Positions 25,770 through 34,588 of a stretch of 64,000 nucleotides of DNA are shown here, in pieces. The notes beneath the pieces are model-generated. The model searched no databases. It was not told the origin of the DNA and was given only the letters and a program-made list of their open reading frames with translations. This stretch comes from Pedobacter cryoconitis (lineage in GTDB: Bacteria; Bacteroidota; Bacteroidia; Sphingobacteriales; Sphingobacteriaceae), in NCBI RefSeq assembly GCF_014200595.1, contig NZ_JACHCG010000004.1, positions 248,001 through 312,000 on the forward strand, given 5' to 3'. Position numbers and translations under genes: made by a program. Numbering within the stretch: the first letter of the stretch is position 1; each line of letters opens with the position of its first letter.

Positions 25770-27953
25770 TTAATCGTAGAAGTTCCAGCTCAGACCTACC
25801 TGAAGTGCCCGGTCTTGCATCGGGTATCTGTTCACCGTATAATATCCTTTAGACTGGATTCCCTGGTTAAGATAGGCGTATTTAACAAAGATATTAGCTT
25901 TTCTTAAACTTGCCCTTACCCAAACATCAACAATCGGATAACTATCAAATTTGACTGGTTTGTAGGGAATAGCAGCATCGGGAGCAGATTGACGAATATA
26001 AAACTGGCTCACGGATGGGGAATAAGAATAATTCACATATTTTGTATTGTACTTTACGTCCACTCCAAACTCTGTATTTAAAACTTTGAATACCTTCGCC
26101 TTCATATACAAACTATTATAAGTATAAAATTCAGGTGTTGGCATAATATCAGGTTTACTTGTTTTCTGATAAACAATGTAACTATCCAGGTTGAACCTGC
26201 CGAACTTGAATTTCTTTCCGACCGTTACTTTTAATACGCTAATGCTCCCTGATTCTTGTGCTGGCAGAATAGTCAGTGAGTCAACAGTAGTATTTTTCTG
26301 TACAAAATACAGATAGTTATTAATCATATAATATTCTGCACCGGCATCCAGCCCCAGCTTATCATTGATATATTTAAAAGACAGGTTCACTGTTTTCGTT
26401 CTGTTAAATGGACTGGCCAGCATCACAATATTAGGTGATACTAAAGGATTGGCGGCCTTAAGTTCAGCGAGTTTTGGGTCCACAGTTGCATTGGTCCAGC
26501 CAAAGTGGTTTCCATAATGGGTATCGTAAATTTCTTCTGGTGATTTATTCTGAATATAACCTCCCAAAACTATCCTGCCCAGGTTATTGCTAACCAGCAA
26601 ATTACTTTTAGCTTCATACATAAAGTCTCCGGCTTGTCTGCCCTGGAAGATTTGCTGTACGTCAAAGTTCAGATCTATCCGGTTACTGAACCTATAGCCC
26701 GCAGCCCCCAAAAGCGTTACATTCTGGAATGTCTTCGCGTAATTAGAAAAATACTTATTGTTAACCGTAATTGTCTCTGAAGTAACTACCCCGGCAGCAT
26801 TTGTATAATTATAAGTATTCGTCTGCGGGAGCACACCCACTATTTGAGAGTAGTTATAAAAATCATGACGGATACCGGCATCCAGTTTCAATTCATTCTT
26901 GATGACAGAACTGGATTTTCCACGCAGAAAGAAACTGTATATAAACTCATTTTGTATATGTTTTACAGTAGTACTATCATTGGTATAGGAAAGATCGCGC
27001 ATACCTGAAGGTAAAACAGTATGGTCATCAGCCTCATTCTTCTGAAAAGCATAAGAATCCTTATCATATTTGATCGTATAAGTAATCTTATTGGTAGGGA
27101 GTACTTTTTTAGAGATTTCCTGATCCAGACTATCAATACGGCCAACAAAATAGGTTTGTCTCAGAAAGAAAGTGTTCTTCCTGTAAATTTGCCTGGCAGA
27201 ATTCAGCCGCACCGACTGAGACATCCGGTCTATGGAAAGGTTATTACTTCCAAAAATATTATCATTGATAATCGATCCGTTTTCATAAGCCTTCAGCGTA
27301 TTAAAGATAGCATTTGCATACAGTGCGTATCTTTTGTTTGGCGAAGTATACCAGCTAAAAAATGTACCATTCAGTACATCCCCTCTTTGCCTTTGATATA
27401 AACCATTAGCACCTATCCTGTTATAACTCGCCCCAACGTTAAAATTCTTTTTAATGTTCTGAGAGTGCATCACCCTAAAAAGCTGCTCTGCCTCCCCACT
27501 ATATTGTCCGGCAAAATAAATATTACTAAAAGGGGTACGTGCCTGATAATATCTAATATCATCGTTCCCCAGCGCATACCAATCGAGTGAATGGAATCCC
27601 GGATTAAAGCCAATCGTTTTGATCGGCTCAAATAAAAGATCTTTAGCGGCAAGACCAATATTTCCAGTATTGATTGTCGGCCTTCTGGGCTGAGCAATCG
27701 GGCTGAAATTCTGCATCCCTCTTAAACTTGTATCCAGCGCAAGCGTTTGAATACTATCTTTAGTTAGCTTAAGCGTAGTATAACGGATAAACCTCGAGGT
27801 AAAAATAACAGAGTCTTTACTATTTTCCAGCTTACTTCTTAAGGAATCTAATTCTTTATTTTGATTCACTGAAGTCTTAAGGTCCTGAGCAAAAGATTGC
27901 TTTGCCCCAAACAAGACACAGCTTAAAAGAAATAAAACAATGGTTTTATACAT
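25770..27953 (-). CDS. Putative porin (PF14121-like outer membrane beta-barrel)
   Basis: A 727-aa outer-membrane protein with signal peptide (IVLFLLSCVLFGA, cleavage after SFAQ), a short coiled segment and then a long series of alternating amphipathic strands ending LSWNF plus two residues. The segment FSNIYFAGQYSGEAEQLFRV and the overall size match the Bacteroidota putative-porin family. Its ATG overlaps the punA stop by one base, making it the last gene of the lpxK-punA-porin operon. Pore selectivity is unknown. Confidence 0.82.
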   Translation of the reverse strand: MYKTIVLFLLSCVLFGAKQSFAQDLKTSVNQNKELDSLRSKLENSKDSVIFTSRFIRYTTLKLTKDSIQTLALDTSLRGMQNFSPIAQPRRPTINTGNIGLAAKDLLFEPIKTIGFNPGFHSLDWYALGNDDIRYYQARTPFSNIYFAGQYSGEAEQLFRVMHSQNIKKNFNVGASYNRIGANGLYQRQRGDVLNGTFFSWYTSPNKRYALYANAIFNTLKAYENGSIINDNIFGSNNLSIDRMSQSVRLNSARQIYRKNTFFLRQTYFVGRIDSLDQEISKKVLPTNKITYTIKYDKDSYAFQKNEADDHTVLPSGMRDLSYTNDSTTVKHIQNEFIYSFFLRGKSSSVIKNELKLDAGIRHDFYNYSQIVGVLPQTNTYNYTNAAGVVTSETITVNNKYFSNYAKTFQNVTLLGAAGYRFSNRIDLNFDVQQIFQGRQAGDFMYEAKSNLLVSNNLGRIVLGGYIQNKSPEEIYDTHYGNHFGWTNATVDPKLAELKAANPLVSPNIVMLASPFNRTKTVNLSFKYINDKLGLDAGAEYYMINNYLYFVQKNTTVDSLTILPAQESGSISVLKVTVGKKFKFGRFNLDSYIVYQKTSKPDIMPTPEFYTYNSLYMKAKVFKVLNTEFGVDVKYNTKYVNYSYSPSVSQFYIRQSAPDAAIPYKPVKFDSYPIVDVWVRASLRKANIFVKYAYLNQGIQSKGYYTVNRYPMQDRALQVGLSWNFYD

Positions 27954-28768
27954 TATAAAGAAAGAATTAGCTGGCTTAATATTTTCGTCATTTTAGGTTC
28001 AGCTGCGCGTGCTGTTTCCAGTATTTCTTCCAAACTTACCGGAACTAAAACATCACCAAAACCTTCATCTGTCAATACCGAAATTGCAAAAACAGGAATG
28101 CTCATATGATTGGCAACAATAACTTCAGGAACTGTGCTCATCCCTACTGCATCACCACCTATAATACGTAAATACTTATATTCTGCTTTTGTTTCCAGGT
28201 TTGGCCCTGTTACAGAGACATAAACACCCTGGTGACAAGTGATTTTTTCTGCTGCTGCAATGTCCATCGCGCGCTTGATAAAGTCTTTTTGATAAGGCTG
28301 GCTCATGTCAGGAAACCTTGGTCCCATATCATTATCATTTCTTCCACGTAACGGGCTTTCAGGTTGCAAATTGATATGATCATTGATAATCATCAAATCA
28401 CCTTTCTTAAAGTCAGCGTTCAGCGAACCAGCAGCATTAGAGATAAACAGGTGCTGAATACCAAGGGCTTTCATGACTCTGATCGGAAAAGTAATCTGCT
28501 GCATGGAATATCCTTCGTAATAGTGTAATCTGCCTTGCATAGCAACTACCTTTTTACCGTTCAGTTTTCCAAAAATCAGTTTTCCAGAATGGAATTCTAA
28601 AGTAGAAATCGGAAAATTAGGAATATTGGAATACATCAGACTGAATTCTACATCGATCTCATTCACCAGGCCACCTAATCCGGTACCTAGTATTATTCCT
28701 ATTTCCGGCTGGAAATTATTGCATTTTAGTTTAATGTACTCAACGGTTTCGTGTAGTGTCTGAAACAT
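27953..28768 (-). CDS. punA: Purine-nucleoside phosphorylase
   Basis: PNP splits purine nucleosides with phosphate into base and ribose 1-phosphate for purine salvage. The 271-aa trimeric-type enzyme shows the phosphate-binding GIILGTGLGGL, the FHSGKLIFG loop, FISNAAGSLN and the nucleoside-binding GGDAVGMSTVPE. It overlaps lpxK by 29 nt and the porin start by 1 nt, so the three are translationally coupled. Confidence 0.94.
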   Translation of the reverse strand: MFQTLHETVEYIKLKCNNFQPEIGIILGTGLGGLVNEIDVEFSLMYSNIPNFPISTLEFHSGKLIFGKLNGKKVVAMQGRLHYYEGYSMQQITFPIRVMKALGIQHLFISNAAGSLNADFKKGDLMIINDHINLQPESPLRGRNDNDMGPRFPDMSQPYQKDFIKRAMDIAAAEKITCHQGVYVSVTGPNLETKAEYKYLRIIGGDAVGMSTVPEVIVANHMSIPVFAISVLTDEGFGDVLVPVSLEEILETARAAEPKMTKILSQLILSL

Positions 28769-29798
28769 ATTTTAGGATCTTTTGGTCAAATGTTTTTTTG
28801 CAGGCTGCCTCAATATCTATATGAATAGGCAAATAAAATACAGGCAAATTTAATAGTAATTCTTTGATTGTAACATCAAATAAACGTTGCGCATCCTTTT
28901 CTGTTGTGATAATAATTTTTTCTTTCGCAGAATCCTGATGAAATGCCTCTGCCAATTTACGCAAATTCCCTAAACTGAATGCGTGATGATCCGGGTAATC
29001 ATGATGTTCAATCACAGCAGAAAAACCTGAAAGGTAATCAAATAATGGCTTTGGATTGGCGATACCAGTCAATAAGAAGATCTTTTTATCTTTCAGCGAT
29101 TCTACATTTAGTAATGTACCGGTGAAAAGACCTGTCAGGCTTTTATAATTTATAGCAGAGAAAAAAAGCTGAGCAGCAGATGTTTTATCAAAGTGAGCAG
29201 CACATTGCTTCTTCTGCTGAACAGTAATATCCAGAGGTGATTTAGTCACCAATAAAATATCTGCACGTTTATAACCCCAGAAAGGTTCCCGCATATTACC
29301 CGCTGGTAATAAAAATTGTGTGGTCAGTAATTTTTGAAATTCAAAGAGCAGGATACTGAATCCGGGGTTCAGTCTTCTGTGCTGAAAGGCATCATCCAGT
29401 ATAATCACATCATGTGCGTCTTTCAATTGTGTGATTCCTTTTACCCGGTCTTCGCATACGGCTACGGTCACTTGTGGAAATTTATGATAAAATTGCAAGG
29501 GCTCATCCCCTATCGACTTTGCAGTAGCAGTCTGATCTGCGTATATAAATCCTTTCGTCTCTCTTCCGTAACCTCTGCTTAAAATGGCAATTTTATAACC
29601 GGCCATTAAGTGCACCAGATATTCGGTTACCGGACTTTTTCCTGAGCCACCCACAACCAAGTTGCCTACACAAATCACAGGAATATCGAACCGGGTAGAT
29701 TTGAACAGCCCCCAATCATAGAGCTTGTTTCTAAAAATAACCACGATACCGTATAAAACAGAAAAGGGAAGTAATAATAACCGGATGTATTTTATCAT
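28740..29798 (-). CDS. lpxK: Tetraacyldisaccharide 4'-kinase
   Basis: LpxK phosphorylates the 4' position of the lipid A precursor at the inner membrane, the sixth step of lipid A synthesis. The 352-aa protein has an N-terminal membrane-binding helix (IRLLLLPFSVLYGIVVIF), the P-loop VGNLVVGGSGKSP (residue ~50), the ILSRGYGR motif and DDAFQHRRL. It is the first gene of the lpxK-punA-porin operon, coupled to purine salvage without an obvious biochemical reason. A hairpin (29812-29847) lies in its leader. Confidence 0.95.
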   Translation of the reverse strand: MIKYIRLLLLPFSVLYGIVVIFRNKLYDWGLFKSTRFDIPVICVGNLVVGGSGKSPVTEYLVHLMAGYKIAILSRGYGRETKGFIYADQTATAKSIGDEPLQFYHKFPQVTVAVCEDRVKGITQLKDAHDVIILDDAFQHRRLNPGFSILLFEFQKLLTTQFLLPAGNMREPFWGYKRADILLVTKSPLDITVQQKKQCAAHFDKTSAAQLFFSAINYKSLTGLFTGTLLNVESLKDKKIFLLTGIANPKPLFDYLSGFSAVIEHHDYPDHHAFSLGNLRKLAEAFHQDSAKEKIIITTEKDAQRLFDVTIKELLLNLPVFYLPIHIDIEAACKKTFDQKILKYVSDTTRNR

Positions 29799-29849
29799 GC
29801 TATAGATTCAGAAGCGGTCTGAAATTTCAGCTAAATTGAAACCGCTCTT

Positions 29850-29857
29850 CAAAAATA
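29850..29857 (-). promoter_or_regulatory. Putative -7 promoter element of lpxK
   Basis: The reverse strand reads TATTTTTG, 51 nt before the lpxK ATG. No matching -33 box is seen. The leader between contains AAGCGGT paired with ACCGCT around the dyad CTGAAATTTCAG. Confidence 0.4.
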
Positions 29858-29914
29858 AGAATTATTTTCCTGCGCCATGTGGTCTGTTAGCAGAATATCA
29901 TATAGTAGAATGGA

Positions 29915-29946
29915 TTGACAGGCAATAAAATAAAAAACTATCTTTG
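29915..29946 (+). promoter_or_regulatory. Promoter of pruA
   Basis: ATTGACA (29914-29920), with TTG as the upstream element, is followed by TATCTTTG at 29939-29946. The -7 box overlaps an upstream TTG start candidate at 29944 and so favours the ATG at 29968 as the true start, with a leader of about 15 nt. Confidence 0.65.
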
Positions 29947-29967
29947 TGCAAACAACAATATTATATC

Positions 29968-31596
29968 ATGCTCAAAGGATTTTTTAACGTACCAACACCT
30001 GAGAACGAACCTATTTTAGGTTACGCACCAGGAAGTAAAGAACGTGAATTATTGAAAGCTGCTTTAGCTGAAGCACGTTCAAAAAAAGGTGACATCCCAA
30101 TGTATATCGGGGGCAAAGCAGTCCACACTGATAAAAAAGGAACAGTTACTCCACCGCACGATCACCAACACGTTTTAGCACAATATAGCATAGGCGACAA
30201 AACTCATGTACAACAGGCAATTGATGCGGCATTAGCTGCAAAGCCTCAATGGGAAAACCTGCCATGGGAACAACGTGCAGCTATATTTTTAAAGATCGCT
30301 GAGTTAATCTCGGGTCCGTATCGTTATAAATTAAATGCAGCAACAATGCTTGGTCAATCAAAAAATGCTTACCAGGCAGAAATTGATGCAGCTTGTGAGC
30401 TGATAGATTTCTTACGTTTCAACGTAAGTTATATGGCTGACATTTATAAACAACAACCTCCGGTTTCTCCAAAAGGTGTTTGGAACAGAGTTGAACAACG
30501 TCCTTTAGAAGGGTTTGTTTTCGCTTTAACTCCTTTCAACTTTACTGCTATCGCGGCAAACCTGCCAACATCAGCAGCATTAATGGGTAATGTTGTCGTT
30601 TGGAAACCTGCCGATACTCAGGTTTATGCAGCGAATTTATTGATGGAGATTTTCAGAGAAGCAGGTTTACCTGATGGCGTAATCAACTTGGTTTATGTAG
30701 ATGGCCCTGAAGCTGGAGAAGTAATCTTTAACAGCCCTGATTTTGCTGGTATTCACTTTACAGGTTCTACTGCTGTATTCCAGAACATCTGGAAAACTAT
30801 TGGTACAAACATTCATAAATACAAAACATACCCTCGTATTGTAGGTGAAACTGGTGGTAAAGATTTTATCCTGGTTCATGCTTCTGCTGATGCTGAGGTT
30901 TCAAGTACGGCTATTTTACGTGGTGCTTTTGAATACCAGGGACAAAAATGTTCTGCTGCTTCGAGAACTTACATCGCGAAAAGTTTATGGCCAAAAATTA
31001 AAGAATTGATGTTGCGTGATCTTGCTACCTTCAAAATGGGTGGAACTGAAGATTTCAGCAATTTCGTAAATGCAGTGATTGACGATCGTTCTTTCACTAA
31101 ACTGGCGAAATATATTGATCAGGCAAAAGCTGACAAAGGCGTAGAAATCATTGCTGGTGGAAATTACGATAAATCTAAAGGTTACTTTATTGAGCCGACA
31201 GTTTTAGTTGTTGATGATCCTAAATACACGACCATGAGCGAAGAATTGTTCGGTCCTGTATTGACTGTATATGTATATGATGATGCAGATTTTGACCAGG
31301 TATTAGCGTTAATCGATACAACTTCGGGGTATGCTTTAACTGGTGCTGTGATTGCTCAGGACCGTTATGCTATCGATAAAGCATCTTATGCTTTACGTAA
31401 CGCGGCTGGTAATTTCTATATCAATGATAAATGTACTGGTGCTGTAGTTGGTCAGCAACCATTTGGCGGTGCCAGAGGTTCAGGTACAAATGATAAAGCG
31501 GGTTCAATGATTAACTTATTGCGCTGGGTTTCTCCACGTACAATCAAAGAAACATTCGATCCACCAAAGGATTACCGTTACCCATTTATGGGCTAA
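29968..31596 (+). CDS. pruA: L-glutamate gamma-semialdehyde dehydrogenase (P5C dehydrogenase)
   Basis: This NAD-dependent aldehyde dehydrogenase oxidises glutamate semialdehyde (from proline via P5C) to glutamate. The catalytic glutamate lies in IVGETGGKDF (residue ~293) and the nucleophile cysteine in QGQKCSAASR (~327). The C-terminal GQQPFGGARGSGTNDKAG is specific to P5C dehydrogenases. The 542-aa form starting MLKGFFNVPTPENEP matches the single-function enzyme; no PutA domain is fused and no proline dehydrogenase gene is adjacent. The start is set by the promoter position. Confidence 0.95.
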   Translation: MLKGFFNVPTPENEPILGYAPGSKERELLKAALAEARSKKGDIPMYIGGKAVHTDKKGTVTPPHDHQHVLAQYSIGDKTHVQQAIDAALAAKPQWENLPWEQRAAIFLKIAELISGPYRYKLNAATMLGQSKNAYQAEIDAACELIDFLRFNVSYMADIYKQQPPVSPKGVWNRVEQRPLEGFVFALTPFNFTAIAANLPTSAALMGNVVVWKPADTQVYAANLLMEIFREAGLPDGVINLVYVDGPEAGEVIFNSPDFAGIHFTGSTAVFQNIWKTIGTNIHKYKTYPRIVGETGGKDFILVHASADAEVSSTAILRGAFEYQGQKCSAASRTYIAKSLWPKIKELMLRDLATFKMGGTEDFSNFVNAVIDDRSFTKLAKYIDQAKADKGVEIIAGGNYDKSKGYFIEPTVLVVDDPKYTTMSEELFGPVLTVYVYDDADFDQVLALIDTTSGYALTGAVIAQDRYAIDKASYALRNAAGNFYINDKCTGAVVGQQPFGGARGSGTNDKAGSMINLLRWVSPRTIKETFDPPKDYRYPFMG

Positions 31597-31604
31597 TCAA
31601 AACA

Positions 31605-31636
31605 TAAAAAAAGCCGGTTAATACCGGCTTTTTTTA
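31605..31636. terminator. Bidirectional terminator between pruA and carbonic anhydrase
   Basis: AAGCCGGT TAAT ACCGGCTT with an A-run on the left and a T-run on the right, between convergent genes. Confidence 0.93.
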
Positions 31637-31658
31637 TAACATTATAATTTGTAGTAAA

Positions 31659-32372
31659 TTATTTCTGATCAACAGCTGTTTTGGCCGGAGCTTCAACTTT
31701 AGGTTTAGTCAGACCATCCATCTTAAATACAGAGGAAATATGATCATTAGATTCTGTGGTTACTCCCAGATCTTTGATTAATCCTGTTTCCAAACTGTAA
31801 ACCCAACCATGGATACCTAATTTCTTTCCATTTCCCCATCTGTTTTGAACAATAGATGTTTTAGTCAGGTTAAATACACCTTCTATAACATTCAGTTCTA
31901 CCAGTCTGTCTGTACGTTTTTTATCATCTGATATCCTGTCCAGTTCATGATAATGCAAACGGTAAGTATCTTTTATATTTCTTAACCAGTTATCAATAAT
32001 TCCGAATTGCTTGTTGCTCAACGCTGCTGCAACACCACCACATCCGTAGTGTCCGCAAACAATGACGTGTTCTACTTCTAATACGTTTACCGCATAATCC
32101 AGTACACTTAACATATTCATATCTGTATGTACCACAACATTTGCAATGTTGCGGTGAACAAAGATGTCACCAGGATTGGTATTGGTAATCTGGTTGGCTG
32201 GTACTCTGCTATCTGAACAGCCAATCCATAAAATTGGTGGCTTCTGTCCAGCAGATAAACGGTCAAAAAAGGTAGGGTCTTCCGCTAAAGTTTTCGCTAC
32301 CCAGTCTTTATTACCTTGTAATAATCCTTCGTAAGTGATATCGTGATTGTGGGATTCTAATTTTGCACACAT
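31659..32372 (-). CDS. Beta-class carbonic anhydrase
   Basis: A zinc enzyme that interconverts CO2 and bicarbonate. The zinc ligands are visible as Cys in WIGCSDSRVPAN (residue ~50) and the His and Cys in VCGHYGCGGV (~107-110); the Asp-Arg pair in CSDSR is the catalytic dyad. Length is 237 aa, with ~20 extra Pro/Lys/Ala-rich residues at the C-terminus. It follows the SulP transporter by 5 nt, which suggests joint handling of bicarbonate. Confidence 0.95.
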   Translation of the reverse strand: MCAKLESHNHDITYEGLLQGNKDWVAKTLAEDPTFFDRLSAGQKPPILWIGCSDSRVPANQITNTNPGDIFVHRNIANVVVHTDMNMLSVLDYAVNVLEVEHVIVCGHYGCGGVAAALSNKQFGIIDNWLRNIKDTYRLHYHELDRISDDKKRTDRLVELNVIEGVFNLTKTSIVQNRWGNGKKLGIHGWVYSLETGLIKDLGVTTESNDHISSVFKMDGLTKPKVEAPAKTAVDQK

Positions 32373-32377
32373 AATAT

Positions 32378-33973
32378 TTATATTTTATGAATATCTTCAA
32401 TAATTTTGTCAGTTATCTTTGGTACTATATAATGCTCTTTTATCTCAACTAAGGTAACTATAATCCCCTTTGTATAAGCATTATGTTTGAAATTGTAAAT
32501 GGTTTCCAATACATCCGGATGGATATATCTGGAGTTGCTTCCATCAATAATTACATTGGTTTCCTGAGGGATTTTTGTCAATACAACCTGTATCGCCGCT
32601 TTGTTCAGAAATGATACTTCCTCAGACAATTTGATTCTCAGGTTCTTTTTGTTCCCTTCTTCATGGATTTTGTAAAAGAATGGGTTACGCATATTGGTCC
32701 GCAGTAAATAAAACACAGACAACAACATGCCGATGGCCACACCTTTTAATAAGTCAGTTAATAAAACAGCAACCACAGTAATCACAAATGGAACAAATTG
32801 ATCCCAGCCTTTATGATACATATGTTTGAATAAACTGATTCTTGTCAGTTTGTAACCAGTCACTAACAGGATCGCTGCCAAACAGGCTAGTGGAACCATA
32901 TTGATCAATCCCGGAATAAACAGGAAAGACAATAGTAACCAGCAACCATGTAAAATGGCAGACATTTTAGTCTTTCCACCGGCATTTACGTTTGCAGAAC
33001 TTCTTACAATTACAGAAGTCATAGGTAAACCGCCAAGCAAACCACTCGTCATATTTCCCAGTCCCTGTGCAATCAGCTCTCTGTTGGTTGGTGAAACTCT
33101 TTTTACAGGATCAATCTTATCTACAGCCTCGATACTCAGCAACGTTTCTAAACTTGCCACAACTGCTATCGTTAAGGCAACAATCCAGACTTCTTTATTG
33201 GTAATGGCAGAAAAATCCGGCATCGTGAACAGGTTCGAGAACTCGCCCCATCCGCTCACAACAGGAATATTAACCATCTGTTCAGCTTTTAACGCGAATT
33301 GTGTTTGCTGAAAAAACAAAGTTAATCCTATACCTAGTATAACAACCAGTAACGGAGCCGGTACAGCACTCAGCTTTTTGAATTTTGGCCAGAAGATCAG
33401 GATAGCAATGGAAAGCACAGTGATGATTATTGCAGCCGGATTGAGCATTTTTAGCGCCTGTCCTACAATATTAAACATCGGACCACTACTTAAGCTTTCA
33501 TCCAGAAAATCTTTATCTACACCTAATGCATGTGGCAGTTGCTTTAAAATCAGGATTAGTCCAATTGCAGCAAGCATCCCTTCAATTACACTCGAAGGAA
33601 AATAGTTGCCAATTGTACCTGCTTTGACCATACCCAGCACAATCTGCATCAATCCCGCCAGCATCACTGCCAGTAAAAATGTCTGGTAACTGCCCAGGTG
33701 AGCTATAGCCCCCAATACAATTACCGTCAAACCAGCAGCAGGGCCACTCACACTTAACTGAGATCCACTGAAACTGGCAACAACTATTCCTCCAATAACA
33801 CCAGTGATCAAACCGGCGAATAATGGGGCGCCCGAAGCCAGGGCTATTCCCAGACACAACGGCAGGGCCACTAAAAACACGACTATACTAGCCGGGAAAT
33901 CGCGCTTTAAATTCTTTTTTAAGATATATTTCTTCAATCCAGCCTTTGAGGAGATTGAGTTTCCATTCTGCAT
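32378..33973 (-). CDS. SulP family inorganic anion transporter
   Basis: An inner-membrane anion carrier of the SLC26/SulP family. The N-terminal ~400 residues hold the 10-14 helices, with early motifs FPASIVVFLVALPLCLGIAL and FSGSQLSVSGPAAG. The C-terminal ~100 residues form a short STAS-like domain (NVIIDGSNSRYI). Tight linkage to a beta-carbonic anhydrase makes bicarbonate the best guess for substrate; sulfate is possible. The gene upstream on the same strand is a small secreted protein. Confidence 0.92.
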   Translation of the reverse strand: MQNGNSISSKAGLKKYILKKNLKRDFPASIVVFLVALPLCLGIALASGAPLFAGLITGVIGGIVVASFSGSQLSVSGPAAGLTVIVLGAIAHLGSYQTFLLAVMLAGLMQIVLGMVKAGTIGNYFPSSVIEGMLAAIGLILILKQLPHALGVDKDFLDESLSSGPMFNIVGQALKMLNPAAIIITVLSIAILIFWPKFKKLSAVPAPLLVVILGIGLTLFFQQTQFALKAEQMVNIPVVSGWGEFSNLFTMPDFSAITNKEVWIVALTIAVVASLETLLSIEAVDKIDPVKRVSPTNRELIAQGLGNMTSGLLGGLPMTSVIVRSSANVNAGGKTKMSAILHGCWLLLSFLFIPGLINMVPLACLAAILLVTGYKLTRISLFKHMYHKGWDQFVPFVITVVAVLLTDLLKGVAIGMLLSVFYLLRTNMRNPFFYKIHEEGNKKNLRIKLSEEVSFLNKAAIQVVLTKIPQETNVIIDGSNSRYIHPDVLETIYNFKHNAYTKGIIVTLVEIKEHYIVPKITDKIIEDIHKI

Positions 33974-34051
33974 AACATTAATGCTAATTATTACTTATAA
34001 TTATTTAACTACGCTTAATCCCAATGGGTTTAACCGTTTAATCAATAAGAA

Positions 34052-34393
34052 TTAGCAAAAGTTAGGCGGCGGAGTGGGTACCGATGGATGATAGGGATCT
34101 ACATACCGCTTGAAGTGATCAATATAACAGTTCCTGATTCCGAAATCTACCAATAAAGGCACATAGGTATAGGTGTTATGAAAATCAATTGGTTTATAGT
34201 CGATGAATTTGAGTAAAGATTTTCCTGAATCACAATCAGAACTATGTTCCTGCTCTAATTGAAGAATAACACTTTTAATGGTATTCTTATCCATATGACC
34301 GACAAATACTGGCGCAGCAGAAATAACCATCTTCACGGTGAAGATGCTTATAAAGGCTATAACAATATGTAATCGATATTTATAAAAGGACAT
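34052..34393 (-). CDS. Small secreted protein, hypothetical
   Basis: The 113-aa product has a signal peptide or N-terminal anchor (LHIVIAFISIFTVKMVISA) and then a ~90-residue exported part with three cysteines, the last being the final residue in SVPTPPPNFC. I do not recognise the family. A -7 box (34423-34430) lies 30 nt upstream. The gene is 78 nt before the SulP start on the same strand, so it may lead the SulP-carbonic anhydrase unit. Codon use looks like that of its neighbours. Confidence 0.6.
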   Translation of the reverse strand: MSFYKYRLHIVIAFISIFTVKMVISAAPVFVGHMDKNTIKSVILQLEQEHSSDCDSGKSLLKFIDYKPIDFHNTYTYVPLLVDFGIRNCYIDHFKRYVDPYHPSVPTPPPNFC

Positions 34394-34422
34394 TCTGTGT
34401 GTATTCAGCTTTTTTTACTTTC

Positions 34423-34430
34423 CAAATGTA
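34423..34430 (-). promoter_or_regulatory. Putative -7 promoter element of the small secreted protein gene
   Basis: The reverse strand reads TACATTTG, matching TAnnTTTG, 30 nt before the ATG. No clean -33 box. Confidence 0.45.
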
Positions 34431-34588
34431 ATACCCAGGAGCACTTTTTACAGAAAAAATATGTAAAAAAAATGTAATTAAGTTTTCAGGAGCCTGTTTC
34501 ATTTTCAAAATTCCCAAGATTACCTGTGGATTAATTTAGCATTAAATGTACTTTCGCAGTTCCTAAACCTGATCACAATACCATACCT

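Noticed and set aside
33582..33857. 91-codon frame inside the SulP gene
   Set aside because: Same strand, different frame, fully inside a well-supported transporter gene.
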